Origin: a virus | Direction: 5' to 3' (one strand) | IMG/VR virus record: IMGVR_UViG_3300021513_000001 | Span: 1 to 64,000 of that record | Length of the DNA: 64,000 bases | In this document: positions 8,048 through 15,104 of the stretch, in pieces | Layout: each line of letters starts with the position of its first letter | Numbering within the stretch: position 1 is the stretch's first letter | The notes under the pieces: generated by a model | What the model was told of the DNA's origin: nothing | The model's input: the letters and a program-made list of their open reading frames with translations, nothing else | The model's database searches: none | Translations under genes and position numbers: made by a program

Positions 8048-9029
8048 TTATTTTTTCCCTTAAAAATTTAGCAGCTATTTCCAAAGAAAGATTTTCTTTA
8101 TAATACTCTCTTGGATTATATTTATTTAAATTATCAAGAACATATTGTACCGCTGTCCAAAAATTATCTTTAGTAACCAACTCGCCTGTAGCCCACCGAC
8201 TTCTCGGATTAACTAGAGAGTTTATATATTTATCCCTCCAAAATCTTACTGTATCCAATACTACTATTGGTAACCCACAGGCCAACATTTCAGCAATAAC
8301 GCGTGGACAACTGTCTATTTCAGAATCAACAGCAATAATACCCATTTTACATTTAGCTATGTGTTTTGGCATTTCTGATTTTAATACTCTATAAGATGTT
8401 ACGTTATTCGGGTATTTAAAATTACGTGGGTTATTTCCAAGATTAAGTAATGTAAACCGCGGTGGTAAGGTATTATATACAAAAGCATGTCCTTTAAAGT
8501 TTTGACTCCCGTTAGCTGGAAAACAAATATCATATTCTTTTTTTATTTCAGGATATGGATAAAATAAATTATCTGGGGCCGGTTTTATAAATAGACTGCT
8601 GGGTATTCGTGGAAATCTTTGTTTACATATTTTTAATTGTTCAATAGAATCTTGTAAAATTAAATCATAATCATAAAATCCTTGACATGGCAAATATCTT
8701 CTTCCAGCGCCATAGCGTATTTTAAAAGAAGTGGGGAATTGTTTCAATATGCTATGATATTCTTTGAAACCGCCACGACAAAAAATAACATCAGGAATAA
8801 AAACACTTTTATAGGTTTGAAAATTAGGAATCCACCTCTCCGTGAAATTAAAGGTAAATTTTTTTTCACGATTCCCGCCCCAATACCAAAGTTCTGCCTT
8901 ATCTCCTTTTTTTAATATAGAAAAAATCAATTGTGTCCAAACATCATCACAGTCTTCAATTTTATCAAATACGATTTCTTGCGGATCTCTATCTTGAGGA
9001 ACCTGGCCTCTTAGCATAAGAAAATTCAT
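8031..9029 (-). CDS. GT-B-type glycosyltransferase
   Basis: This 332-residue protein has a C-terminal GT-B half with ICFPANG, a YRVLKSEMPKHIAKCKMGI stretch and SCPRVIAEMLACGLPIVVLD near residues 245-264, the nucleotide-sugar-binding pattern of GT1/GT4 enzymes. The N-terminal half is less typical and contains a DVIFCRGG strand. A 19-codon frame at 9030-9089 immediately precedes the ATG with no spacer and might be a leader for translational coupling, but is otherwise unsupported. Confidence 0.76.
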   Translation of the reverse strand: MNFLMLRGQVPQDRDPQEIVFDKIEDCDDVWTQLIFSILKKGDKAELWYWGGNREKKFTFNFTERWIPNFQTYKSVFIPDVIFCRGGFKEYHSILKQFPTSFKIRYGAGRRYLPCQGFYDYDLILQDSIEQLKICKQRFPRIPSSLFIKPAPDNLFYPYPEIKKEYDICFPANGSQNFKGHAFVYNTLPPRFTLLNLGNNPRNFKYPNNVTSYRVLKSEMPKHIAKCKMGIIAVDSEIDSCPRVIAEMLACGLPIVVLDTVRFWRDKYINSLVNPRSRWATGELVTKDNFWTAVQYVLDNLNKYNPREYYKENLSLEIAAKFLREKINVLGV

Positions 9030-9103
9030 TTATATTTCTTCCAATCTACTAAAAAATTTTCTAACTTGCGTTTTTATATAATCTAACATGACAAATTCTC
9101 ATA

Positions 9104-9979
9104 CTAAATTATTTCTTTAACAACATTAACTATTGTTTGTGGATCTATTTCTCTACATTTCCAAATTTTACAATTTTTCCAACCACGATTACCCTGACAC
9201 GGTTGGCATTTCAAATCATTTCTTTTAATAACGGTTGAATATTTGTGAAACCTCAAATCAAAATTTTTCTTTATACTAGTTGCTGTAAAAATTACTATAT
9301 TAGGTATCTCTAAAGCATTAGCACAGTGATACATGCCACTATCATTTGAAATTAGTAACTTACTATTCTTTATTACTCCCAAAGAATCTAACAAAGATAA
9401 TCCAGTCTCATCGTATGTTCCTTTAACATACTCTTGTTTAGAACCAATAGAACATATTTTATATTTTTTATTTAATAGCTTTACTACTTTTTCATAATAA
9501 GGGTAACTTTTTATACTCCAATCAGCGCTACCGTGCGGATTGTAACCATTTGCTATTACTATGTCGTACTGTCTGTCTACTTTGTTATATAAACAATTAC
9601 CGTGCCAAATTAAATCTCTTTCTTTGACTCCCAAATCTCTCGCAATTTGCATATATGTATCTACTTCAGAGATATCCATACTTAAAGGATAAATACCTGC
9701 TAATAATTTCATTCCAATATTTAAAAAAAGTTTAACATGTCTTTGAGTCCAATATGTAGACACCATTCCTATATAATTATTAGGATTAATGTGATTAGCT
9801 TGATTACCAACATACCACTCATTAACATAAGGAATCACTTTAGGAATGAAAAAATTACCAAATACGTGATAATAATCAATATTATACCCTAAAACTTCTT
9901 TTATAGTACGAAGACATGGAATAAGTTGACAACAATTTCCTATTCCTTCGGCTGATAAAAATAATAATTTTTTATTCAT
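9104..9979 (-). CDS. GT9-like (heptosyltransferase-family) glycosyltransferase
   Basis: This 291-residue protein matches the GT9 family of ADP-heptose:LPS heptosyltransferases. Evidence is the AEGIGNCCQLIPCLRTIKE start, the ISNDSGMYHCANALEIPNIVIF signature near residues 207-230, and a C-terminal cysteine cluster (CQPCQGNRGWKNCKIWKC) of the sort seen in some GT9 members. It would add a heptose or similar sugar in the cytoplasm. The family link fits a Gram-negative surface glycan, but the substrate may differ in a phage. Confidence 0.83.
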   Translation of the reverse strand: MNKKLLFLSAEGIGNCCQLIPCLRTIKEVLGYNIDYYHVFGNFFIPKVIPYVNEWYVGNQANHINPNNYIGMVSTYWTQRHVKLFLNIGMKLLAGIYPLSMDISEVDTYMQIARDLGVKERDLIWHGNCLYNKVDRQYDIVIANGYNPHGSADWSIKSYPYYEKVVKLLNKKYKICSIGSKQEYVKGTYDETGLSLLDSLGVIKNSKLLISNDSGMYHCANALEIPNIVIFTATSIKKNFDLRFHKYSTVIKRNDLKCQPCQGNRGWKNCKIWKCREIDPQTIVNVVKEII

Positions 9980-9982
9980 ATT

Positions 9983-10141
9983 TTATTTTATAATATCATT
10001 TATTTCATTAGTTATTTTTTCTAAATCTTTATCAAACAGTTTATTAAATATTTTCTTTGACATATTTTTTTTCTTGATATAATCAAGAGCTATAGATGAA
10101 GATTTAATTTTAAGTATTGTCTTTATTTTTTTTTCTATCAT
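9983..10141 (-). CDS. Small lysine-rich hypothetical protein
   Basis: This 52-residue frame starts at the ATG at 10141 inside the 3' end of the preceding gene (a TTG or GTG start upstream would lengthen it slightly). It is mostly charged helix with many lysines (IEKKIKTILKIKSSS, KKIFNKLFDKDLEKI), possibly a coiled coil. The ribosome binding site is poor. Its conserved position between two real genes with a small overlap is the main support. Confidence 0.42.
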   Translation of the reverse strand: MIEKKIKTILKIKSSSIALDYIKKKNMSKKIFNKLFDKDLEKITNEINDIIK

Positions 10142-10427
10142 CTGTAAAATCCGACCAACACACACCAGTTATCAACCCATCGTCTTCAATTATAAAACCC
10201 AGCCTCTCATCACATAAACAATCAGTTATAGTAGCAATTATAGACAGAGTACTAATGCCTACGTCATCATAATTAAAAACAAGATCCCCATCATTATCAC
10301 GTATAAAATAATAGGCTATACCCAATTTTTGCATATCTTTTTCTGCACTTAATAGTTTATTTTTATCCAATGCAGCATAGAATTTGTTAATGTCTTCATA
10401 ATAAATTGGTTCTGATAATTTAATCAT
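10110..10427 (-). CDS. Hypothetical protein, about 105 residues
   Basis: No family is recognised. The ATG at 10427 is chosen; a GTG seven codons earlier (10448) is possible and neither has a strong ribosome binding site. The protein is acidic, with a central alternating stretch (IAYYFIRDNDGDLVFNYDD) and a C-terminal DDGLITGVCWSDF. It lies downstream of the methylase gene and overlaps the next small gene. Confidence 0.55.
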   Translation of the reverse strand: MIKLSEPIYYEDINKFYAALDKNKLLSAEKDMQKLGIAYYFIRDNDGDLVFNYDDVGISTLSIIATITDCLCDERLGFIIEDDGLITGVCWSDFTDDRKKNKDNT

Positions 10428-10480
10428 TTTATTAATTATATTCAACACTTCTTGTTTTCTTTTTTCAATTCTATACCCCT

Positions 10481-11263
10481 TTAATGGTAGTTTTTAATTA
10501 TTAAATGTTGATTTCCGCTATCTCCACTTATCCTACCAGAATGAATTTTAAACATATATTTCTTAAAATAAGAATCTACAATGTACCCACTATAAAGTCT
10601 TCTTATTAGTTCGCTATCGCCTATAATCATTAGACATTTGTTTTTAGTAGATTTAAATAAATCAGCTAACCTTTCTTGGTGTTCTTTACCAAACTGGCAA
10701 TAACCATAATTTTTAAATACAGAATCATATGGTGGATCTAAAAAAACAAAATTGTTTTCATCATTATATTCATTAAAAATTTTTTCAAAAGAAGCTAGTT
10801 TTACATCGGTTCGTTTTAATAATTCAGTGTATCTTGAGTCTTTTATTAATTCGTAATTTACTGTTTTATAACGCCCCCACGGTATATTAAATTTACCACT
10901 TTTATTATACCTTAGCATGCCTCTAAAAGCTGTTTTACGTAAATAAAAAAATCTACTTGCTTCTTCAATTTTAGTTTTAACATCCATTTCGTCTCTTACA
11001 AAATAATAAAAAGCCTCATCTATATCCCATTTACAAACCGTTCTATATATTTCAAGAGCGTTTCCTTCCTTAATTTGTTGATAAAAATTTATTAATTCCT
11101 CGTGCACATCAGCAATGACATTTTTTTCAAAATTTAAATCAAAAAAGACAGAACCGCCCCCAACAAAAGGTTCTATATACCTATCAAAAGTTTTTGGGTA
11201 ATGGCGACAAAAGCGAGCTATTTCTCTACTTTTGCCACCACTCCACTTAATTATCGGGTTCAA
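10481..11263 (-). CDS. DNA N6-adenine methyltransferase, Dam (D12) family
   Basis: This 260-residue protein is an alpha-class adenine methyltransferase. It has the SAM-binding KWSGGKSREI at residues 6-15, FVGGGSVFFDL near 33-43, the KTAFRGMLRYNKSGKFNIPWG segment of Dam-family enzymes near 110-130, and catalytic DPPY near residue 175. The family includes Dam (GATC) and the methylases of DpnII- and EcoRV-type systems, so the target is not determined. The start is TTG at 11263 with AGGA nine bases upstream. It is 17 bases after a PD-(D/E)XK-like gene, suggesting a restriction-modification pair or protection from host nucleases. Confidence 0.9.
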   Translation of the reverse strand: MNPIIKWSGGKSREIARFCRHYPKTFDRYIEPFVGGGSVFFDLNFEKNVIADVHEELINFYQQIKEGNALEIYRTVCKWDIDEAFYYFVRDEMDVKTKIEEASRFFYLRKTAFRGMLRYNKSGKFNIPWGRYKTVNYELIKDSRYTELLKRTDVKLASFEKIFNEYNDENNFVFLDPPYDSVFKNYGYCQFGKEHQERLADLFKSTKNKCLMIIGDSELIRRLYSGYIVDSYFKKYMFKIHSGRISGDSGNQHLIIKNYH

Positions 11264-11280
11264 ATTAACAATCCTAAATG

Positions 11281-12105
11281 CTAAATAGCATATTTAATTT
11301 TTTGTTCTGATTTATCTTTGTTAAGTATACTAAAATATGTTTGTAGTAACTCATCACCCAAAGTAGCATGAAAAGCTTCCCACTCTTCTTTAGTTACATT
11401 TATATTAAAAAACTTAAAGAAATCAACATATCCAACAATATACTGCTTTTTAATAGCTTTAAAATCAGAATTTAATTTTACTATATCATCAACATGTGGA
11501 TATCTTAAAGATACAAAACTAACCTTTGTATTAATATTATTTTTATTATAAAACTTTTTTAAAGCAATACTTAAAAGATCTAATTTTTCTATTACTTTAG
11601 CTGTCTTTTCTGTATCTAAATTAAAATTATATTTAAGTTCACTAATAAAATAAGTATTATCTTTGCGTATTGCAACATCTAATTGAACAGTTCTATCTAA
11701 AAAACCTTTTATTAACGGACTAATTTCACTAGAAACATCTTCGTATTTAGACGTAAGATATTTTCTAATAGCAGATTCTACAGCATTACCAACTCTGATA
11801 AGCAATGTTTGTTTTGGAAAAAACGGAAGAGATGAAAACAAAATTTCATTTAGAGAACCTTGTTCTTTATTTGCATTTTTAATAATATTTTCTATTATTT
11901 TTTCAGATTTTACTTTATTTCTTACTTCGCTAATAATACAATTTTTAAGCTCATCGAATGATTCTTTTGGATCTTCAATATATATATCACCTATTGAACT
12001 TTCAGATTGTTGTTCTACTACCAACCTATATAATCCAACCATTCTAGAACTTAAACCCTTTAACCTTGTAAATTCATTCATAAAATCACGACCTTCAGTT
12101 TTCAT
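11281..12105 (-). CDS. PD-(D/E)XK-like protein, candidate restriction endonuclease
   Basis: This 274-residue protein begins at the ATG at 12105, which has a strong AAAGGAG; an earlier in-frame start adds 19 residues without one. A candidate nuclease core lies near residues 145-190: a helix with RVGNAVESAIRKYL, then LDVAIRKDNTYFISELKYN, where Asp and Glu-x-Lys are spaced as in PD-(D/E)XK active sites. No specific restriction family is recognised. Being directly upstream of a Dam-family methylase is the usual layout of a type II system. Alternatives are a host-DNA-degrading nuclease or an inactive relative. Confidence 0.6.
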   Translation of the reverse strand: MKTEGRDFMNEFTRLKGLSSRMVGLYRLVVEQQSESSIGDIYIEDPKESFDELKNCIISEVRNKVKSEKIIENIIKNANKEQGSLNEILFSSLPFFPKQTLLIRVGNAVESAIRKYLTSKYEDVSSEISPLIKGFLDRTVQLDVAIRKDNTYFISELKYNFNLDTEKTAKVIEKLDLLSIALKKFYNKNNINTKVSFVSLRYPHVDDIVKLNSDFKAIKKQYIVGYVDFFKFFNINVTKEEWEAFHATLGDELLQTYFSILNKDKSEQKIKYAI

Positions 12106-12170
12106 AATAAAACTCCTTTTAGAAATAGTATTTAAAACATACCCAAAGGGGTAAAACGCCAATTTAACAA

Positions 12171-13055
12171 TTATTTTTTAGCAAATCTTAAACTTCCTGT
12201 CCAATTCTCTAATTTTGGGCTAAAAACTTTGTAATCGTTATATTGCGGAGTAGCAGAAGCCTTATAAAGTTTATTGGCATCTAAAATAATTTCACGTAAA
12301 TTCTCTAAACGACTATAAAAAGATTTGCCTGGAATAACACCACCCGGCCTATTTTTTCCAGTAAACCCTATGTGCTGAGAGCGGTTAACTTCCGGCATAA
12401 TAACATAACCATCCTCTTGTATATGATTTATATCAACACATCTATTTATCAATCCGGCTTGCTCTACATGAGCAAGTTTCTGATATTTATATAATTTATT
12501 GCCTTTATACTGCTTATCGAGATGTGCTATATATCCATATGTATCATTATAATATCTTGGTAAAGAATTAGGATAAACATAATCCAAATAAAACTTTTTA
12601 AATATTGTCGTACAAATGGCTGCATAATGATACCCTTTATAAAGTACATGGACATCTCCATTATCATCTTTATTAAACGAAGATATTATACTTGCTTTTT
12701 CTATTTCAGGCATATTTAATATTATATCTAAATATTTAAAAAAAGTTTTATGAGGCAACACGTCATCTTCTATGTATAAAACATAATCACTTGTCAAATT
12801 AAAAGCGTCTTTAAATCCCTCTAATATATTAGTAGTTAGTCCTAATTTTGTTTGTCTAAAAATACAATAACTTTTTGCTGGGTACTGTTTTATAATATCT
12901 ATACATATTGGGTCTGCGCCATGTTCTATAATAAACAAAGTAAGTAAGCTGTCTGAAAACTTATAATAATTTCTTGCTTCAATTTCTGCTTCTATGCTAA
13001 GATAAAGCATTTCTGGCCGATTATATACTGGTCGCATAAGTATTTGTGTAGCCAC
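12171..13055 (-). CDS. GT-A-fold glycosyltransferase
   Basis: This 294-residue protein has the GT-A pattern: RPVYNRPEMLYLSIEAEIEA at the N-terminus, a DxD-like metal site YIEDDV near residue 94-99, and a late RSQHIGFTGKNRPG segment recalling GT13/GT2-like enzymes. The start is GTG at 13055 with AGGAG nine bases upstream. It may be an inverting transferase; donor and acceptor are unknown. Confidence 0.75.
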   Translation of the reverse strand: MATQILMRPVYNRPEMLYLSIEAEIEARNYYKFSDSLLTLFIIEHGADPICIDIIKQYPAKSYCIFRQTKLGLTTNILEGFKDAFNLTSDYVLYIEDDVLPHKTFFKYLDIILNMPEIEKASIISSFNKDDNGDVHVLYKGYHYAAICTTIFKKFYLDYVYPNSLPRYYNDTYGYIAHLDKQYKGNKLYKYQKLAHVEQAGLINRCVDINHIQEDGYVIMPEVNRSQHIGFTGKNRPGGVIPGKSFYSRLENLREIILDANKLYKASATPQYNDYKVFSPKLENWTGSLRFAKK

Positions 13056-13093
13056 TTTAACTACTCCTAAAAACTGTATATTTTTATAAAACT

Positions 13094-13276
13094 CTATATT
13101 TTATCTAGTTTACGTTTCCAATTATACATAGAGGCTTTGGGTTTAAACTCAAAAACTGTTTTACAATGTACACACATTATTGAAAAATTATCACAAACTT
13201 TCCAAACATCTCCTTTACAGTTTGGACAAACTAAAAAAGTTGCAACAACTTCCGGATGTCTCCTTATTATACTCAT
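13094..13276 (-). CDS. Zinc-ribbon-like small protein
   Basis: This 60-residue protein contains two CxxC knuckles (CPNC near residue 17 and CVHC near 35), as in zinc ribbons, plus an aromatic/basic tail (MYNWKRKLDKI). The ATG at 13276 is preferred because GGAG lies 10 bases upstream and because the preceding 51-codon gene ends five bases before it. Role unknown; nucleic-acid binding is plausible. Confidence 0.6.
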   Translation of the reverse strand: MSIIRRHPEVVATFLVCPNCKGDVWKVCDNFSIMCVHCKTVFEFKPKASMYNWKRKLDKI

Positions 13277-13280
13277 TGTA

Positions 13281-13436
13281 TCAATCTCCGGTTGTTTTAA
13301 AAAAAGCCTTAGCAAACCTACGAATTACTTCTAACTCATATTGACTCAAAACATTACCAATACCTTCAATCCAATCTCCTATTTCTATATTATCAAAATC
13401 TTCAATAGTTGCCTTATTCATATAAATTTTTTTCAT
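13281..13436 (-). CDS. Hypothetical protein, 51 residues
   Basis: An open frame from the ATG at 13436 reads MKKIYMNKATIEDFDNIEIG then DWIEGIGNVLSQYELEVIRR and FAKAFFKTTGD, ending in TGA. It fills the gap between a glycosyltransferase gene (stop at 13439) and the zinc-ribbon-like gene, and its 3' end contains that gene's ribosome binding site. AGGAG lies in the preceding gene end at wide spacing. A second ATG at codon 6 is possible. No family is recognised. Confidence 0.55.
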   Translation of the reverse strand: MKKIYMNKATIEDFDNIEIGDWIEGIGNVLSQYELEVIRRFAKAFFKTTGD

Positions 13437-13438
13437 AA

Positions 13439-14572
13439 CTATTTTTTAGCTCCTACAACTTTTTTTAAAGTTTCAATATATAACTGGCCTATAATCTGAT
13501 AATTAAAATATTTAATTACATGTTCTTTAGCAGATAAACCCGTTTTTTTAGCCTCGTTTTTATGTTCATATATATACTTCATTATATCAGAAGCTTGTTT
13601 AACATCAGCTTGTGCCCAACACTGATCTGAAACATACCAAGGAGTATTAATCATTCCAAACACAGGAGTTAAAACATAATCAATTAAATAACTATTATTT
13701 TTATTTAAAAATTGATTTACTCCGCCATATCCAGTTACTATAGAAGGATTCCCAACCGCAGATGCTTCAGCAATAGGTAATCCAAAACCTTCTCCTCTGT
13801 TCAAACTAACAAAACAATCACCAAACTTATGTAATTCTAATATTTCTCTATTAGATAATATATCTAATATTAAATACACTCTAGCATAATTTTTTCCTTT
13901 TGGAAGTATTATACTTTCCTTTATTTTTTTAATTGTTTGTATAACAATATTTTGTTCCTGTTCTGAATAACCATACCTATAAACCTTAAGAACCAACGCT
14001 ACGTTGTCTTCACCACTAAAAGCATGCCAATATGCTCTAAGAAGAGAAACTGGGTCTTTCTTTTCAACCATCTGAAACACAGAATAAAAAATATAATCAT
14101 CTTTTTGTGGGCCATTCATAATAAATTTACCAATGCCATTAAACTGCGTGGTATCTATAATGTGAGGAACACAATATATAGGAACAGTCACCCCACTATT
14201 ACTAAATACTTCAACATTCCACTTACACGGAACAAGTATAGCATCCATGCTATTACAATAATTTATCCAATCATGTGGTATCTTATCAGTCTCCCATACA
14301 GTATATCCTATATTTATTTTTCCTTCTTCTCTATATAAAGGATAGTGTTCTGGAGTTAAATGTATTAAATTAACATCATAATCTATTCGCCTGTTTATAT
14401 AACTTGATAAATAATCTCCAAGTTTTCCAAGATCTGGCCGTTGTTGTTCAAAACTAACAGGTGATAATGTAAGATCAACACCTTGTTCTATCAAAGCTTT
14501 TATATAATGTCTAGCACAAGAACCATAACCACTACCGTCTAGTATAGAACCCCAATATTTTATTTTTAACAT
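13439..14572 (-). CDS. GT4-type (GT-B) glycosyltransferase
   Basis: This 377-residue protein resembles large-phage and bacterial GT4 enzymes: an N-terminal GSGYGSCARHYIKAL acceptor loop, a VWETDKIP segment, VFQMVEKKDPVSLLRAYW near the interdomain region, and the E-x7-E signature NRGEGFGLPIAEASAVGNP near residues 255-273. It is related in layout to the intein-containing transferase at 15105-17561. Its start is 11 bases after repeat copy A, and the repeat end contributes the weak ribosome binding site (CGGA). Confidence 0.86.
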   Translation of the reverse strand: MLKIKYWGSILDGSGYGSCARHYIKALIEQGVDLTLSPVSFEQQRPDLGKLGDYLSSYINRRIDYDVNLIHLTPEHYPLYREEGKINIGYTVWETDKIPHDWINYCNSMDAILVPCKWNVEVFSNSGVTVPIYCVPHIIDTTQFNGIGKFIMNGPQKDDYIFYSVFQMVEKKDPVSLLRAYWHAFSGEDNVALVLKVYRYGYSEQEQNIVIQTIKKIKESIILPKGKNYARVYLILDILSNREILELHKFGDCFVSLNRGEGFGLPIAEASAVGNPSIVTGYGGVNQFLNKNNSYLIDYVLTPVFGMINTPWYVSDQCWAQADVKQASDIMKYIYEHKNEAKKTGLSAKEHVIKYFNYQIIGQLYIETLKKVVGAKK

Positions 14573-14582
14573 AATTAAATCC

Positions 14583-14651
14583 GATGCTTTTTTGTTAACT
14601 TACGTTAACAAATGCACCACTCTCCTTTTTCAGAGTGATGGGGGCATCTCC
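14583..14651 (-). repeat. Dispersed hairpin repeat, copy A (with tnpB 3' end)
   Basis: One of three copies (others at 19975 and 27749) of an element read on the minus strand. The core GGAGAGTGGTGCATTTG leads into a perfect hairpin, TTGTTAAC-GTAA-GTTAACAA (14592-14611), then A6 and GCA. A second small stem CACTCT/AGAGTG spans 14618-14637. The repeat is about 75-80 percent identical to copy B by eye over 69 bases. It ends 11 bases before the start codon at 14572. Confidence 0.8.
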
Positions 14652-14717
14652 CAAAACTCGCAATAAAATGTTGCGAGTGCCATTAATGTCTCTATCGATC
14701 TTGTTTTTTTTAAAATG
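14595..14717 (-). pseudogene. TnpB C-terminal relic (IS200/IS605-type)
   Basis: A 40-codon open stretch ends in TAA and encodes KIDRDINGTRNILLRVLGD followed by APITLKKESGAFVNVS. The DRDxNGxRNI pattern is the RuvC-III catalytic segment near the C-terminus of TnpB, the RNA-guided nuclease of IS200/IS605 elements. An in-frame stop lies at 14718-14720 and no further TnpB sequence is recognisable upstream, so the gene is a remnant. Within it, an 8-base inverted repeat ACTCGCAA/TTGCGAGT (14656-14678) could form an RNA stem. Farther upstream, TGTATC/GATACA near 14725-14770 form another. Confidence 0.72.
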
Positions 14718-14796
14718 TTAATGTATCAGCAACAGTTAATTAGCCTTTATAAATTTCTAATGATACACCCACGATCGAAGGCCGGGAATTACGTGA

Positions 14797-15024
14797 CTAA
14801 ATTTGTTCATCATCAAGTTCGTTTATTCCACATATTTTGACCATATCCCATAACAAAACATAATCCTTTTTTTCTAAATAATGACAATAACCATAAGAAC
14901 AACCATCGTCATCTTCACCATACTCCCAATATGGACACGGTTTTATTTTGTATTTACCGTCTTTAAATCCAAGAGATGTATAACAATAATCACCATAAGG
15001 TATTTCTGCAATTTTTTTACTCAT
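14797..15024 (-). CDS. Cys-rich hypothetical protein (CPYW type)
   Basis: This 75-residue protein has the pattern K-P-C-P-Y-W, then C-x5-C-H-Y-L and LLWDMVKICGIN. Small proteins of this pattern occur in phages and bacteria, without a known function. A good ribosome binding site (AAAAGGA) precedes the ATG. It is the first gene after the sigma-54-type promoter at 15060-15076, and the tnpB relic and repeat copy A follow it on the same message. Confidence 0.65.
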   Translation of the reverse strand: MSKKIAEIPYGDYCYTSLGFKDGKYKIKPCPYWEYGEDDDGCSYGYCHYLEKKDYVLLWDMVKICGINELDDEQI

Positions 15025-15059
15025 ATAAAAATCCTTTTAATATAACTTTATTTTATTGT

Positions 15060-15076
15060 ACGCAATTTCTATGCCA
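15060..15076 (-). promoter_or_regulatory. Sigma-54-type -24/-12 promoter (site 3)
   Basis: The minus strand reads TGGCATAGAAATTGCGT, with GG and GC separated by 10 bases. It lies in the 80-base gap between the intein-containing glycosyltransferase and the 75-residue gene. The predicted start near 15050 leaves a short leader with the ribosome binding site and would drive the downstream glycan genes. Confidence 0.72.
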
Positions 15077-15104
15077 AATCTTGAAAACTTGTATCCCCAA
15101 AATA

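Noticed and set aside
9030-9089. 19-codon minus-strand frame before a glycosyltransferase gene
   Set aside because: It could be a leader peptide, but it is too short and has too weak a ribosome binding site to list as a gene.
10141-10480. A TTGCATA sequence on the plus strand near 10330 as a further sigma-54 site
   Set aside because: There is no GG at the required 10-base distance upstream; similar TTGCAT strings near 7145, 7190, 9650 and 26430 fail for the same reason.
14592-14611. TTGTTAAC hairpin as a transcription terminator
   Set aside because: In the transcribed (minus) direction it is followed by A6, not T; on the plus strand the T run precedes the stem. Neither direction fits a terminator.
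14656-14678. Hairpin ACTCGCAA/TTGCGAGT as a rho-independent terminator
   Set aside because: On the minus strand it is followed by only four T and then GGG, and it lies within the TnpB-coding relic; it is better explained as part of that sequence.
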